Shown: one piece after another, positions 8,888 to 18,031 of the stretch
How positions within the stretch are numbered: position 1 is the stretch's first letter
Layout of the letters: the number at the start of each line of letters is the position of its first letter
Assembly (NCBI GenBank): GCA_028277345.1
Contig: JANQGM010000019.1
Span: forward strand, 62,001-126,000
Source of the DNA: Candidatus Bipolaricaulota bacterium
Lineage (GTDB): Bacteria > Bipolaricaulota > Bipolaricaulia > UBA7950 > UBA9294
DNA: 64,000 nucleotides
Direction: 5' to 3'
The notes under the pieces: generated by a model
Database searches by the model: none
What the model saw: the letters and a program-made list of their open reading frames with translations, nothing else
What the model was told of the DNA's origin: nothing
Program-made: the position numbers and the translations under genes

Positions 8888-10177
8888 ATGCTCGTTCAGC
8901 GATTCCAGTTCAACAAATCCGAACGTACGGTGCAGAAGCTGCTCTCTCGATTGACGCGTTCCGCGGCTGAGAATAGCCTCGCCTATCGTCAATTGCTTGA
9001 GACGACGGGACAGTTGCGGAACGTTGAAGCGGGAGCGTCGTTCGAGTCTCTACCATTGATTCAGCAAGCCTGGTTACACGACGTGCCCACCGAAGGGTTG
9101 CTTCATCGGCGCGCGAACATGGGCGCACTCATGCACGCCAAGACGAGTGGCTCTTCGGGAATGCCGATCACGGTGTACATGAAGCGGTCGGAAGCGCTCT
9201 TCCGAAGCGCCCAGATTGCTCTCGGCTGGCGGCGTGCCCAGCGTCTTCCGCTCAACCTTCGCGTGGCCGATTTCGGCACCCGGCTTCCTCCAGAAAATGG
9301 AACGGTCCACGAGCGGCGGGGGTCGTTCTCCATCCTCCGGCTATCGCCGCTGCTGCCCCGCACGGAGCAGATCGGTCTCTTGTCGCGGTTCAACCCGCAT
9401 GTGATCAGTGGCCCTCCGACATCACTCGATCTGCTGGCAGAGGACCTTCTTTCGACGCGGCAACCGTTGCGTTCGATACGTTTGGTGGCGGTGCGTGGCG
9501 AGTTGTTGTTTCCGGCGGTCCGAGCTCGGTTGGAGCGAGCCTTCTCCTGCCGAGTTACCGACTTCTATAGCTGTGAAGAGATTGGGTTGGTGGCAGATGA
9601 ATGCCTTGAAACCCACGGCATCTATCACGTCAACACCGATGCATGTTATTTGGAGACGGTGGACGAAGAAGGGCAACCTCTCGTCGGAAGAGAAGGCCGT
9701 GTCGTACTCACCAATCTGTTCAATACGACGTTCCCGCTACTGCGCTACGAGATACGCGATCGAGCTGAGCGGATTCCGCCCAGATCGGATGGTGTCTGTG
9801 CCTGCGGAAGCCGCCGTCCGAAGATGCGCCTGCTGAGCGGACGAGAAGATGATTGCATTCGTCTCCCAAACGGGCACCGCGTCTCCCCACGCGCCATCGG
9901 TGCCGCCGTTTACCGTGCCTCCTGCGTTCGGCAACCGGATGGAAGCGACCGCTGGTTGCTGCGGCGGTTTCAGGTTGTCCAGGATGCCATTGACCATGTG
10001 ACGATTCGAGTTATTCCTGAAAGCGGCGCATTTGAAGACGTCGAACGGCTGATGCACTCTATGCTGCGAACCATCCACCCCGATCTTCACTGCGACACGA
10101 TTCAGGTTGAGGCGCTGCCCTTCGAGGCCTCGGGGAAATTCAAGAAGGTGATCTCCCTTCTCGAAGAGGATGGCTGA
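8888..10177 (+). CDS. Adenylate-forming enzyme, phenylacetate-CoA ligase (PaaK/CapK) family
   Basis: 429 residues with GGGGGAGGG just before the ATG. The phosphate-binding motif TSGSSGMPI is at residues 86-94, followed by the family's DFYSCEEIG (about 225) and LLRYEIRDRAE (about 285) adenylate-binding segments and a small C-terminal lid ending ASGKFKKVISLLEE. Members activate aryl or acyl acids as adenylates and pass them to CoA or another acceptor. No phenylacetate pathway or polysaccharide cluster is nearby, so the acid and acceptor are open. It may be co-transcribed with the secreted protein gene that follows. Confidence 0.8.
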   Translation: MLVQRFQFNKSERTVQKLLSRLTRSAAENSLAYRQLLETTGQLRNVEAGASFESLPLIQQAWLHDVPTEGLLHRRANMGALMHAKTSGSSGMPITVYMKRSEALFRSAQIALGWRRAQRLPLNLRVADFGTRLPPENGTVHERRGSFSILRLSPLLPRTEQIGLLSRFNPHVISGPPTSLDLLAEDLLSTRQPLRSIRLVAVRGELLFPAVRARLERAFSCRVTDFYSCEEIGLVADECLETHGIYHVNTDACYLETVDEEGQPLVGREGRVVLTNLFNTTFPLLRYEIRDRAERIPPRSDGVCACGSRRPKMRLLSGREDDCIRLPNGHRVSPRAIGAAVYRASCVRQPDGSDRWLLRRFQVVQDAIDHVTIRVIPESGAFEDVERLMHSMLRTIHPDLHCDTIQVEALPFEASGKFKKVISLLEEDG

Positions 10178-10244
10178 ACGCGTGGCAATTGCCATGCCCC
10201 GCTCTCTTTCGCTAGCATGGGAGCGGCCACGAAGGAGGTTAGTC

Positions 10245-11480
10245 ATGAAGCGGCGGATGGGTTGGAGTGTGTTTGTGATGGTGATGATTGGCGCGATGAC
10301 CGCGTTGGGCGTCTGCCCACCCGGAGCCATCGCATCGGACAGCGAACTTCTCACGGGCCCATTCGGGTCCATCGCCATCGAAGCGTGCGTGACGCGGTCG
10401 GGAGGGCAAGACACGTATACGTATCGACTCTCCTATCTGGGGGGCGGGCTGACACCTCCGTGCGGATTGCTGCTCTCGGGTGAGGGAACGTTCGACACCG
10501 TTGCCGTGACCTCGCCGGCAGGCTGGGCCTCCGACACTTTCGACACCTACGATTGCTCGACCTGGTGGTCGTGGGTCGATCTCTCTTACGGCGCAAGCGG
10601 GACGGGGTTTGTGCATGGCCATACCTTGACGATGTCAGTGACGGTGGATGGAGAAACCATCCCTACCACCGTGCCGGCTGCCATTGCGATCTGCGGAAAA
10701 TCCGAAGTGCCGTTCGGCATCCTGGGGCCATCGTCGGCGGATGCGTCGCGATTCGAGGGGGAGGGAAATCGCATTCTCGTCTTGGGGGGCGCGGAGATAC
10801 AGACGATTCCCCGATGCGAGCCATCATGGGTTTCTCACGGATTTGGCGGAGAGGATCTGACACCCGAGACGGCCATCTTCAGGCTCACCATCGATGGAGT
10901 ACCGATTCCACTAACGCCCGAAGTGCTGTGTGTTCCGTCACATGAGTTGGGCATTCAACTCGCGGAGGTATTCTGGTTTGTGCAGTTTCCAGCCGACTAC
11001 TTTGATGTCGGCGTCTACGAGGTAACGGGAATGTGGGAATCGGCGCCCTCGACCGCCTTCCCCTCCGGATTGACCTTCGATCGAACCATCACGTTGGTCG
11101 TCGAAGCGTGCGCTCCGGATCCGCTCCCGCTTCCCGATCTCTCGGTGCGTATCGATGCCGTGCATCGAGTGTGCGGATGGAGTCCGAGCCAACAATACGA
11201 GTGCACGTCGACGGTCGATATTGTCGTGATCAATGAGGGATTGGCAAAATCCGAGACCACAGGATTGACCGTGGATGCCGACCATGCTCGCGGCATCACC
11301 GGCATTCCCGCACTCGCTCCCGGCGAGGCGTACAAGGCCACGGTCACGATTACAACGGGGAGCACGCCAGGACAGCAAGCCTGTCCGTTAATTGCGACGG
11401 CGACCGTCGATTTCGGCCGACAGATCGAAGAATTGGACGAGAAGAACAACACCGCGACCTTCGAGATGAAGTGCCCCTAA
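10245..11480 (+). CDS. Secreted protein with C-terminal CARDB-like domain
   Basis: 411 residues; the start MKRRMGWSVFVMVMIG follows AAGGAGG and gives a signal peptide with likely cleavage near AIASD. The middle (about 30-300) is a Cys-containing beta-rich region I do not recognise. Residues 305-411 look like a CARDB (adhesion-associated Ig-like) domain: LPDLSVRIDAVHRVC, VDIVVINEGLAKSETTGLTV, IPALAPGE and VDFGRQIEELDEKNNTATFE are the usual strand pattern with the terminal D/E-x-NN. Presumably an extracellular or cell-surface protein. Confidence 0.7.
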   Translation: MKRRMGWSVFVMVMIGAMTALGVCPPGAIASDSELLTGPFGSIAIEACVTRSGGQDTYTYRLSYLGGGLTPPCGLLLSGEGTFDTVAVTSPAGWASDTFDTYDCSTWWSWVDLSYGASGTGFVHGHTLTMSVTVDGETIPTTVPAAIAICGKSEVPFGILGPSSADASRFEGEGNRILVLGGAEIQTIPRCEPSWVSHGFGGEDLTPETAIFRLTIDGVPIPLTPEVLCVPSHELGIQLAEVFWFVQFPADYFDVGVYEVTGMWESAPSTAFPSGLTFDRTITLVVEACAPDPLPLPDLSVRIDAVHRVCGWSPSQQYECTSTVDIVVINEGLAKSETTGLTVDADHARGITGIPALAPGEAYKATVTITTGSTPGQQACPLIATATVDFGRQIEELDEKNNTATFEMKCP

Positions 11481-11669
11481 ACAAAAGGATGGATGGCTAG
11501 GGAAGGAATTCGCAGGCGGCGCCATCGAGGCCGGATATCGACCCTCGTTTTGCGGGCGTACACGTGGCGATGAAGTGAACAGTGCGTCAGTTGAATTCGA
11601 TGCCTGAGTGGAAATCCTACGTCCTCGTCTTCTTGCCTTAGCCATGCGGACAGGCTCACCTCTTGTGGC

Positions 11670-12677
11670 TTATGAACCGGGCTGACCCTCGAAGCAATCT
11701 GAACAGAGACTTCGTCCGGAGTCCACGGCATTGCGTAGCTCGCGGAAATAAAGTCGGTTGGCTGAAGGAATAGAGCAGGCACGAGGGCACCATGAGTAGT
11801 GGACCAGTGAATCGTTTTTCCCCGAGACGTAGAAGATAAAATCGGAATAGGGAGTCAGGTTCTTGTCGCCGATAGCACCGACGGGAATATCGAATTCTGC
11901 TGATGTGGTCCGGCCGAAGTCATCGCGCACGATGACACGGATCACGGCGGTTTGGGCCGGCATCTCAACGCCATGAAAGACGCTGCGGATTCGCGGACCG
12001 TCGTAGATATAGCCGGGCTCTGCAGCAGGTGCGTACGGTAGCCCATTTGGCGCTGTCTCGAACGTTAATGTGGGATAGACGATGCACGCATTTTCAAAGA
12101 GTTCGTTGTTGTGGAGCGCATGAATCTCACCGGATTCGTAGGGCGGAGTGAAGACGGAATCTGGGATGAGGCTGTAGCAGAGTTCCTTGCTTGAGCACGT
12201 TACCGTGATTTCGACAATGTCCCATTCCCCCGCATAGTCGACGCCCGATCGCGGTGCTGTCATGGTTGATGGGCGGAACGTGAAATCGATGAGCGTTCGC
12301 TCCATTGGCTCAAGATACCATAGGTCGGGAAGGCCGTTGATCCGTGGGGGGTTGATGATGGGAAGCGCGTTAACCCCGATTGCATGGACAGTGGTCGAGC
12401 GGATTGACGCCCCATCCGTCCACGTCACGGTGGCTTCCCAATCCAGTCGATCAATGGTGACATCAAGCACGCCTTCCGTCTGCTCGATCGTCGAGTCGGG
12501 CAAGGCAAAGGTGAAGTGTCCGGGCGGCGCCGAGGCGATGATCTGAGCTGTGTAGGGGATGATGCCCTGTTCAGGCGAAATAAGAGCAGTGAGCGTCGGC
12601 GACGATTCGAACAGCTCGCATCCCGTGAGGGTTAGCAGGAAGATTCCGCACAGAAGCCCAGCCCACGATCGTTTCAT
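11670..12677 (-). CDS. Lipoprotein with C-terminal Ada-like Cys4 domain
   Basis: 335 residues. The start MKRSWAGLL (12677) follows GGTGAGG. The N-terminus ends in lipobox LTGC, so it is lipid-anchored. The body is beta-rich with Ig/PKD-like segments. The last 45 residues (VHYSWCPRACSIPSANRLYF through SLCSDC) follow the pattern H-xxx-C...IP..NR.YF...A...G...C..C of the zinc-binding domain found in the DNA-repair protein Ada and at the ends of many secreted nucleases and lipoproteins. Zinc binding is inferred from the Cys pattern. Confidence 0.65.
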   Translation of the reverse strand: MKRSWAGLLCGIFLLTLTGCELFESSPTLTALISPEQGIIPYTAQIIASAPPGHFTFALPDSTIEQTEGVLDVTIDRLDWEATVTWTDGASIRSTTVHAIGVNALPIINPPRINGLPDLWYLEPMERTLIDFTFRPSTMTAPRSGVDYAGEWDIVEITVTCSSKELCYSLIPDSVFTPPYESGEIHALHNNELFENACIVYPTLTFETAPNGLPYAPAAEPGYIYDGPRIRSVFHGVEMPAQTAVIRVIVRDDFGRTTSAEFDIPVGAIGDKNLTPYSDFIFYVSGKNDSLVHYSWCPRACSIPSANRLYFRELRNAVDSGRSLCSDCFEGQPGS

Positions 12678-12737
12678 GTCCTCACCTTTCAAGATGATAA
12701 CACGCTCAGTGTGAATGAGGAACAACAGCCGGAAAAT

Positions 12738-14174
12738 CTAGAGGTCGTCCGCCTTCATGGCATCGAGGAGTGACAGGCTGCGATGGGCTGGGTCAGCCAG
12801 GACGCGGCGCATCACTTCTTCCGAGGCGGCCTGCGCGTCGACCCGAATCCCACGCTCGTTAGCCGTCAGAATCTCGCGGCCACGCATCAGGAAGCGACCG
12901 GCCACCATCACGCTATCGACCTCGTGCCCCGAGGCGGAATAGACCAAGTTGGGAACGAGGTTGCGAACGGGGGCATGCACGACTGGGGAGAGATTGAGTT
13001 CCTGAAGGTCGATGAGAATGAGGTCGGCCTGCTTTCCGGGCTCCAACGATCCGATTCGATCCCCGAGCCCGATGGCGTGAGCGCCTTCGATCGTCGCCAT
13101 ACGCAAGGCCTGCCAAGCAGGGATGATGTCAGGGCGCTTCGCCTTGACCTTGTTCAGCACGGCCGTCAGCTTCATTTCGTTGAACAGGTTAATACAGTTG
13201 TTGCTGCTGGCGGAATCCGTGCCCAGACCCACATAACCGCCCTCGCTTCGAAACAGGGCGGCCGGAGGGACGATGCCGTCGAGCAGGCCGATGCAGCCCG
13301 AGCAGACGGCCATGCTGGCGCCATGCCGAACGAGCGTGCGTACCTCTTCGTCGGTTGCTTCCGTCAGATGAACGGCCAGCAAGTGCTCGTCGAGATAGCC
13401 GAGATCCTCCAGGAAGGGAATCGAGCGGGTGCCGTACCGCATCTCCATCTGGCGGATTTCGCGATCGCCTTGTGCCACGTGCATATGGATGCGCAGCCCT
13501 CGGCGATCTGCGTGATCCTTGATCTCTCGGAGAAGTTCCGGAGACAGCATGTCCGGGGCTTGGGGCCCCATCATCACCGTGATGCGACCGTCGGCCTCAT
13601 CCTGCCAACGGTCGGCGAACGCGAGTGCCGCATTGATCATGCGGCGGCCCTTCGCATTATCGAACGCGTAAAGCCCGCCCTTGGCCGTTGACATCGCATC
13701 AGGAGCGAGACCATTGATCTTGGGCGTCAGCTGGGCGCGAACGCCGAGGGAGTCATAGAACTCGGCCCAACCGGGGTATGGCGTGATGAAATCCATGGTC
13801 GTCGTCGTGCCCGCCTTGAGACCTTCGATCACGTTGAGCCGCGTTCCCGCTAGCCAAAGCTCCGGAGTCAGGGCTCGCGAGAACGGTGCCATCGCGCGTT
13901 CCATGTAATCGGGCACATCCTGAGCGACGCCGCGTAACAGGGCTTCTGGGGTGTGGACATGGCAATCGATCAGGCCCGGCAGAATGGCGAAAGGGGAAGT
14001 ATCGATGACCTCAGGCGCCTCGTAGTTAGCGAGGAGTTCATCCGTTCTCCCGACAGCGACGATCTCGCTTCCACGGATCGCAATCGCGCCATCTTCGATC
14101 GCTCCAACGCCCGATCCCCCCATCGTGAATACGTTTCCGTGCACGAAAAGCACATCGACAGCTTGCTTGCTCAT
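12738..14174 (-). CDS. Metal-dependent amidohydrolase, chlorohydrolase/SAH-deaminase family
   Basis: 478 residues, with AGGAGG upstream of the ATG. It shows the full TRZ/ATZ-type metal site: HxH in GLIDCHVHTPE (about 66-76), His in IHMHVAQGD, His in AVHLTEA and Asp in LGTDSASSNN followed by LFNEMK. The composite beta-sandwich closes with GSLEPGKQADLILID. Relatives deaminate S-adenosylhomocysteine, methylthioadenosine, guanine or s-triazines. The GTDS-xSNN version fits the aminopurine and methylthioadenosine deaminases, but specificity cannot be assigned. A second, different relative lies at 48861. Confidence 0.85.
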   Translation of the reverse strand: MSKQAVDVLFVHGNVFTMGGSGVGAIEDGAIAIRGSEIVAVGRTDELLANYEAPEVIDTSPFAILPGLIDCHVHTPEALLRGVAQDVPDYMERAMAPFSRALTPELWLAGTRLNVIEGLKAGTTTTMDFITPYPGWAEFYDSLGVRAQLTPKINGLAPDAMSTAKGGLYAFDNAKGRRMINAALAFADRWQDEADGRITVMMGPQAPDMLSPELLREIKDHADRRGLRIHMHVAQGDREIRQMEMRYGTRSIPFLEDLGYLDEHLLAVHLTEATDEEVRTLVRHGASMAVCSGCIGLLDGIVPPAALFRSEGGYVGLGTDSASSNNCINLFNEMKLTAVLNKVKAKRPDIIPAWQALRMATIEGAHAIGLGDRIGSLEPGKQADLILIDLQELNLSPVVHAPVRNLVPNLVYSASGHEVDSVMVAGRFLMRGREILTANERGIRVDAQAASEEVMRRVLADPAHRSLSLLDAMKADDL

Positions 14175-14287
14175 CTCCGCCCTCCTGTGAAGACGATAGA
14201 GGATGGGACGAGCCGCGGCAATCGATTCGGATGTTGATGAGGCGCACGTTTCTGATCTAGACTTTGCCGAAGGATTTTGGAGGGATG

Positions 14288-14878
14288 ATGAAACGAACCG
14301 CTTGGCTGCTGATCCTTGTGTTTTTGGCAGGATGTACGACCCCCGAATTTGGCCCGGACGCGGTCACGATTGGCTTGGAAATCCTGGACGACAATCAAGG
14401 CTGGGTGAAGGTCCGCGTGACCGGGATCTCTGAAACGGGCTATGAGATCCATTGGGGCGATGCCGATCCCGCCTACGGGGTGGACAGCCTGGCACCGTGG
14501 GATGCCGACTACACCCATTTCTATCAACCCATCGATGGCGAAGTCAGTGGCTCTCAAACGCCGATGACGTACTCCATCACCATCCGCGATTCGAAAGGCA
14601 CGGTCCGCGCAATGGAGTCGATCTACGTTGCCGCCTCCGTCTGCCACCTGGAGCTGGTTAGCCTAAACGGCCGCGAAATCACCGTTGAATACTGGGGCCG
14701 CTTCGGCATCGAGTACTCCATCTCCTGGGGCGACCGGTTCGCCGATCACGTCATGGTCAGCACCCAAAGCGGACGAGGCACAGCTACACACACCTACGCT
14801 GGTTCGGGAACTTACTCTCTTGGCATGGAGGAAATCTGGGCCCCCTCGCAGATCTTTTTCACCGTGGAGGTGCCTTAA
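14288..14878 (+). CDS. PKD-like lipoprotein
   Basis: 196 residues. Two adjacent ATGs exist; 14288 (MKRTAWLLILVFLAGC) is better placed after GGAGG, four bases upstream. The lipobox LAGC predicts a lipoprotein. The body holds two beta-sandwich segments with the PKD-type signature WGD (IHWGDADPAYG; SISWGDRFADH) and a following H-T-Y-x-x-x-G-T-Y (THTYAGSGTYSLG). A cell-surface or periplasmic role is likely, but nothing more specific can be said. Confidence 0.65.
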   Translation: MKRTAWLLILVFLAGCTTPEFGPDAVTIGLEILDDNQGWVKVRVTGISETGYEIHWGDADPAYGVDSLAPWDADYTHFYQPIDGEVSGSQTPMTYSITIRDSKGTVRAMESIYVAASVCHLELVSLNGREITVEYWGRFGIEYSISWGDRFADHVMVSTQSGRGTATHTYAGSGTYSLGMEEIWAPSQIFFTVEVP

Positions 14879-15138
14879 TCCGAAACCTTGCCACGAAGCT
14901 GATTGCTTGCTGAGCACGGGAACGCTGCCACGAGCGCGTTCCTTGTGAGGACATCAACTTTCGGATCGTCCTCAGGGCGAAGTGACATGGGCTAGTTTCT
15001 TGCGAGGTTATCATTTCCTAGATCGGCTTCAGGATCGAAATGCAATGACGTAGGTTGCTTGCTAGGGCGTCAATTCTTGTATTGCCTTCGGGAGATAACG
15101 AGAGTTCCCTGATGAGAATCTGGAAAAGGGTAGGAAAA

Positions 15139-15155
15139 GGGTCAAACCTTGTATT
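15139..15155 (-). repeat. REP-like terminal repeat, left copy
   Basis: On the minus strand this reads AATACAAGGTTTGACCC, an inverted counterpart of the two copies upstream of the transposase. It overlaps the transposase stop codon. Confidence 0.8.
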
Positions 15156-16017
15156 ATGCGTTCTCACCTGACTCGTTGATTTGCTTAACAATCCTGCTGA
15201 CGGTTGCAGGATGCAAGCCTATATGCTTGGCGACAGCGGTTTGGGTATGTCCTTCATGGATGACAGCCTCATATAGAAGCTGGTTCCTCAGGGCTCGATC
15301 GGATTCGCAACCTTCAAGGATCTTGCTCAAAGGACGTTGGCTAGGATGCTGCTGTTTCTTGGTAATCTCTGGATGGGATTCCCAATCCCTTGCTAGCTCC
15401 TGAGCCTTCTTGGCGAACTCATCAGACCCCAGGACGATGCCGCTTTTCAGTTCATCCCAAAGGGAAACGTTGATCCCTTCCTTCACGAAACGACGATATG
15501 CTCCACGAGCTTTCGAATGAGTTGAATCGAACTGTGCGAGGAGCCATCTAGTTTCCACGAATCCCAGGGGCGTACACTCACCGGCGGTCTCACAGTAGCT
15601 GCTCCACGGATATTCCTCGGGATGTTGAACGATCTTTGCACGTACAGGATTGAGCACAACATAGCGAGCAACTTCCAGTAAGTGGCTCTCTTTCTCTATC
15701 AGAATTGATTTGTAGCGTCCCTGAAGGACATGCCCCACCCTCTTATGTCGCCGGTTGAAGGCTTGTGATTGAATACTGTTCAGTAAATGCATGCCTTGAG
15801 ATAGATTGGCTCTAGGTGTTTCGATCAATACGTGATAATGGTTGGTCATTAGGCAATAGGCATGGCAGATCCAACCGAAGCGATCGACGATACGAGCGAG
15901 GCAGTCAAGAAAAGAGCGCCTGTCTTTATCGTCTAGAAAGATGTCCTGCCGGGCATTCCCTCGACTGGTTACATGATACAAAGCGCCTTCATATTGGATT
16001 CTGAGTGGCCTTGACAT
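15154..16017 (-). CDS. REP-associated tyrosine transposase (RAYT, Y1_Tnp family)
   Basis: 287 residues. The N-terminal Y1 domain begins SRPLRIQYEGALYHVTSRGN, carries the HUH metal motif in NHYHVLIE and the family hallmark YVVLNPVRA, and has the usual QGRYKSILI. The C-terminal 90 residues contain a helix-turn-helix (TAVAKHIGLHPATVSRIVK), found in the longer RAYT subgroup. RAYTs are single-strand transposases that mobilise REP sequences. Here the gene lies between inverted copies of a 17-18-base repeat, consistent with an intact REP/RAYT pair. It sits at the left edge of an A/T-richer island. Confidence 0.9.
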   Translation of the reverse strand: MSRPLRIQYEGALYHVTSRGNARQDIFLDDKDRRSFLDCLARIVDRFGWICHAYCLMTNHYHVLIETPRANLSQGMHLLNSIQSQAFNRRHKRVGHVLQGRYKSILIEKESHLLEVARYVVLNPVRAKIVQHPEEYPWSSYCETAGECTPLGFVETRWLLAQFDSTHSKARGAYRRFVKEGINVSLWDELKSGIVLGSDEFAKKAQELARDWESHPEITKKQQHPSQRPLSKILEGCESDRALRNQLLYEAVIHEGHTQTAVAKHIGLHPATVSRIVKQINESGENA

Positions 16018-16044
16018 GAATCACCATAGCATGAGCTTATGCAG

Positions 16045-16084
16045 AATACAAGGTGTGACCCCAAAGAATACAAGGTGTGACCCC
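16045..16084 (+). repeat. Tandem REP-like repeats, two copies, upstream of the RAYT
   Basis: AATACAAGGTGTGACCCC at 16045-16062 is repeated at 16067-16084 as part of a 22-bp tandem unit, then degrades into shorter CCCCAAAGA repeats to about 16115. These copies are inverted relative to the copy at 15139-15155, so the transposase gene is bracketed by inverted REPs. Confidence 0.85.
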
Positions 16085-16202
16085 AAAGAACCCCAAAGAT
16101 GACCCCAAAGACCAAAGATGGTTCTTTGAACGAAAATCTATTGAGTTCTTCAGGATATACAGATATGGTAGGATACTTTTCGCCGGATGGAAGGTGTGTG
16201 AA

Positions 16203-16703
16203 TTGAGGGAGTTAGCCCGATCGTGCTATTTGAGAAAACGAAGAAAACAGGCAAGCGCACAAAATCCATTATCTGTTCTTTTAATTGATGATGAAGGTGC
16301 ATATCTTAATTCACTTAGCGTAATTGTGCGATCACGGGGACATATTGCAAGAACTGCAGCTTCACTCAAAGAAGCTGAGAAAGTTGTGAGTGTGGATCCT
16401 CCCGAGATTTTGATCGCGGATGCCAACATTTCGCATGAAGGCCTCCCCGACTATCTTACTGCGCAGACCGAGCAAGGTCTGATAAGCACGCTAGTATGGG
16501 TGAGAGAATCACGTAGGATGAGAAGAGCTAGCATTCTGAACCGAATCCTCATTTTGACTTGGCATTCAGAAGAGGTAGAAAAGGTAGCTGTCGCTCGCTA
16601 CTCAAGGTATATGCATGTAGTATCCAAGAGTGCACATGATTGGCTGGATCAAGTTACTACTTGGCTTGATAATGCTATCAACGAAATCCGCCGAAATGCA
16701 TGA
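16203..16703 (+). CDS. Stand-alone response-regulator receiver protein
   Basis: The receiver domain is clear: PLSVLLIDDEGAYLNSLSV with the acidic pair, the predicted phospho-acceptor Asp in EILIADANI, and the fourth strand and switch residue in RILILTWHSEE. It lacks an output domain. The start is uncertain: TTG at 16203 has GGAAGG eight bases upstream, while an ATG at 16077 would put the N-terminus inside the REP repeats and add 42 odd residues. Like the two receivers on the opposite strand it has a GL(I/L)-x-T/G-xVW segment, so the three look related. Codon use is A/T-richer than the flanks. Confidence 0.65.
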   Translation: MRELARSCYLRKRRKQASAQNPLSVLLIDDEGAYLNSLSVIVRSRGHIARTAASLKEAEKVVSVDPPEILIADANISHEGLPDYLTAQTEQGLISTLVWVRESRRMRRASILNRILILTWHSEEVEKVAVARYSRYMHVVSKSAHDWLDQVTTWLDNAINEIRRNA

Positions 16704-16755
16704 GGCACTTCCCAGGTCGAGTTTTTCAAGAGTCTGCTTGGGAGAAAACTTTGGA

Positions 16756-17589
16756 TCAATCTTGGATCTTTTTCACTCTGTCATCGAACCGCTGGACAAA
16801 ATCCTTCTTTCTAAGGAGATCGAGAGACCTTAAGACATTCGTTTCGATAATTGCCACGGCTGGTTTGACTTCCTTGGGCAATACCCGAAGGTGAGCCTGC
16901 ATGGCGGTCACCTGATTCCACAGGAGATTGCTCTGATGCATGCTAAGCCCTCGATGAGCTCTATCCATTTGGTCAAGCTCAAAATGGAGAGAGCGCGCTG
17001 AGTCTCTTGCCTTGGGAAAATAGGTTGCCCTGCGCCGAGGATCAGCGTCAGATCTAATAAGCCACACATCATTCGCAGCTGCTTGCGCCTTGGCCAGAAC
17101 AATCACAGATTGGAGAGCGTCCTGAAGCACAGGATCGATTAGGCGAATACGGTCTTGTGCCTCTTTTGCGGCAGCTGTGGTTTCGGCTGCAATCTTTTTT
17201 GCTTCTTGAGCGTGATCGGCAGCGTTCTTGACCTCTTCTTTTGCAGTCTCGACTACCTTTCTTGATCGCGTTAGAACGTAGACGCCAGCTGATATTAGTG
17301 CCGCAGTATACACTTGGAAGAGAAGCCCCATAGTCCTGGATTCGAAAGTTCCATTGACAATAGCCTCTACCTCCTTTTTGTGATTGAGAATTTCCTGAGG
17401 GATATCAGTAGAGGAAATCCTTGTTAGAAATATATTCCATGAATCATCTAAGACCTGAGCTACTGCTCTCAAACCTCTGCTGTAGCTAAGAAAGGCGTCT
17501 ACTATTAATCCTCCACTAACGAGTATTATAACCACGAACATGGTGACCAAGAAGACATTTGCTAGTCTATCCACGCCGTGTATCACCAC
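16756..17589 (-). CDS. Membrane protein with two helices and a coiled coil, function unknown
   Basis: 277 residues from a GTG that overlaps the 3' end of the receiver gene by 23 bases. Helix 1 spans about residues 12-34, a roughly 50-residue extracytoplasmic loop follows, helix 2 about 86-108, then an Ala/Lys/Glu-rich coiled coil (KVVETAKEEVKNAADHAQEA, on to about 150) and a soluble, mostly helical C-terminus. The topology resembles a receptor or signal-relay protein without an enzymatic domain. As last gene of the kinase/receiver operon it may be the output or scaffold. No SD is obvious, which fits coupling to the upstream gene. Confidence 0.65.
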   Translation of the reverse strand: MVIHGVDRLANVFLVTMFVVIILVSGGLIVDAFLSYSRGLRAVAQVLDDSWNIFLTRISSTDIPQEILNHKKEVEAIVNGTFESRTMGLLFQVYTAALISAGVYVLTRSRKVVETAKEEVKNAADHAQEAKKIAAETTAAAKEAQDRIRLIDPVLQDALQSVIVLAKAQAAANDVWLIRSDADPRRRATYFPKARDSARSLHFELDQMDRAHRGLSMHQSNLLWNQVTAMQAHLRVLPKEVKPAVAIIETNVLRSLDLLRKKDFVQRFDDRVKKIQD

Positions 17590-18019
17590 GTGTATGCGTT
17601 TTCGCAGCAGCTATCTTGTCGATTATCGAGATGATTCGATTGACCTCATCTTCCTCGCCTCTTCGCACAAGGGTAATCCCATCTAGCGATTTCTTCTCTA
17701 CAATATCAAGCAGAGAGTCGATATACGCTGAGTAAATAATCGTTCGCGAACGATACTCTTCATCAGATGGGAATACATGATTTGTGAGCCAAACCCAACC
17801 GGTTAGCAATCCATCATGTGCCTGATCTTCTTCTTCCTCTGAAAAACCGTCCGCCGCCAGGTTTAGATCAACAATCAGCAGATCAAACACTTGCTTCGAC
17901 CACAATTCAAATGCTTCTATAATGCTGCTTGCGACGTACACTTGATGGCCTCTGCTAGTGAGGGAATCATGCATGTAATAGGACGCCCATTGTGTATCCT
18001 CAAGTACTAAGATGTGCAT
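17567..18019 (-). CDS. Stand-alone receiver protein paired with the 774-residue kinase
   Basis: 150 residues after AAGGAGG. MHILVLEDTQWASYYMHDSL supplies the acidic pocket and DLLIVDLNL the phospho-acceptor Asp (about residue 50). An acidic insertion (GFSEEEEDQAHD) follows, then GLLTGWVWL and RTIIYSAY with the switch region. There is no DNA-binding or enzymatic output. The gene starts 12 bases after the kinase gene ends, so it is very likely that kinase's partner. Its closest visible relative is the receiver at 20512. Confidence 0.8.
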   Translation of the reverse strand: MHILVLEDTQWASYYMHDSLTSRGHQVYVASSIIEAFELWSKQVFDLLIVDLNLAADGFSEEEEDQAHDGLLTGWVWLTNHVFPSDEEYRSRTIIYSAYIDSLLDIVEKKSLDGITLVRRGEEDEVNRIISIIDKIAAAKTHTRGDTRRG

Positions 18020-18031
18020 GAACCCTCCTTT

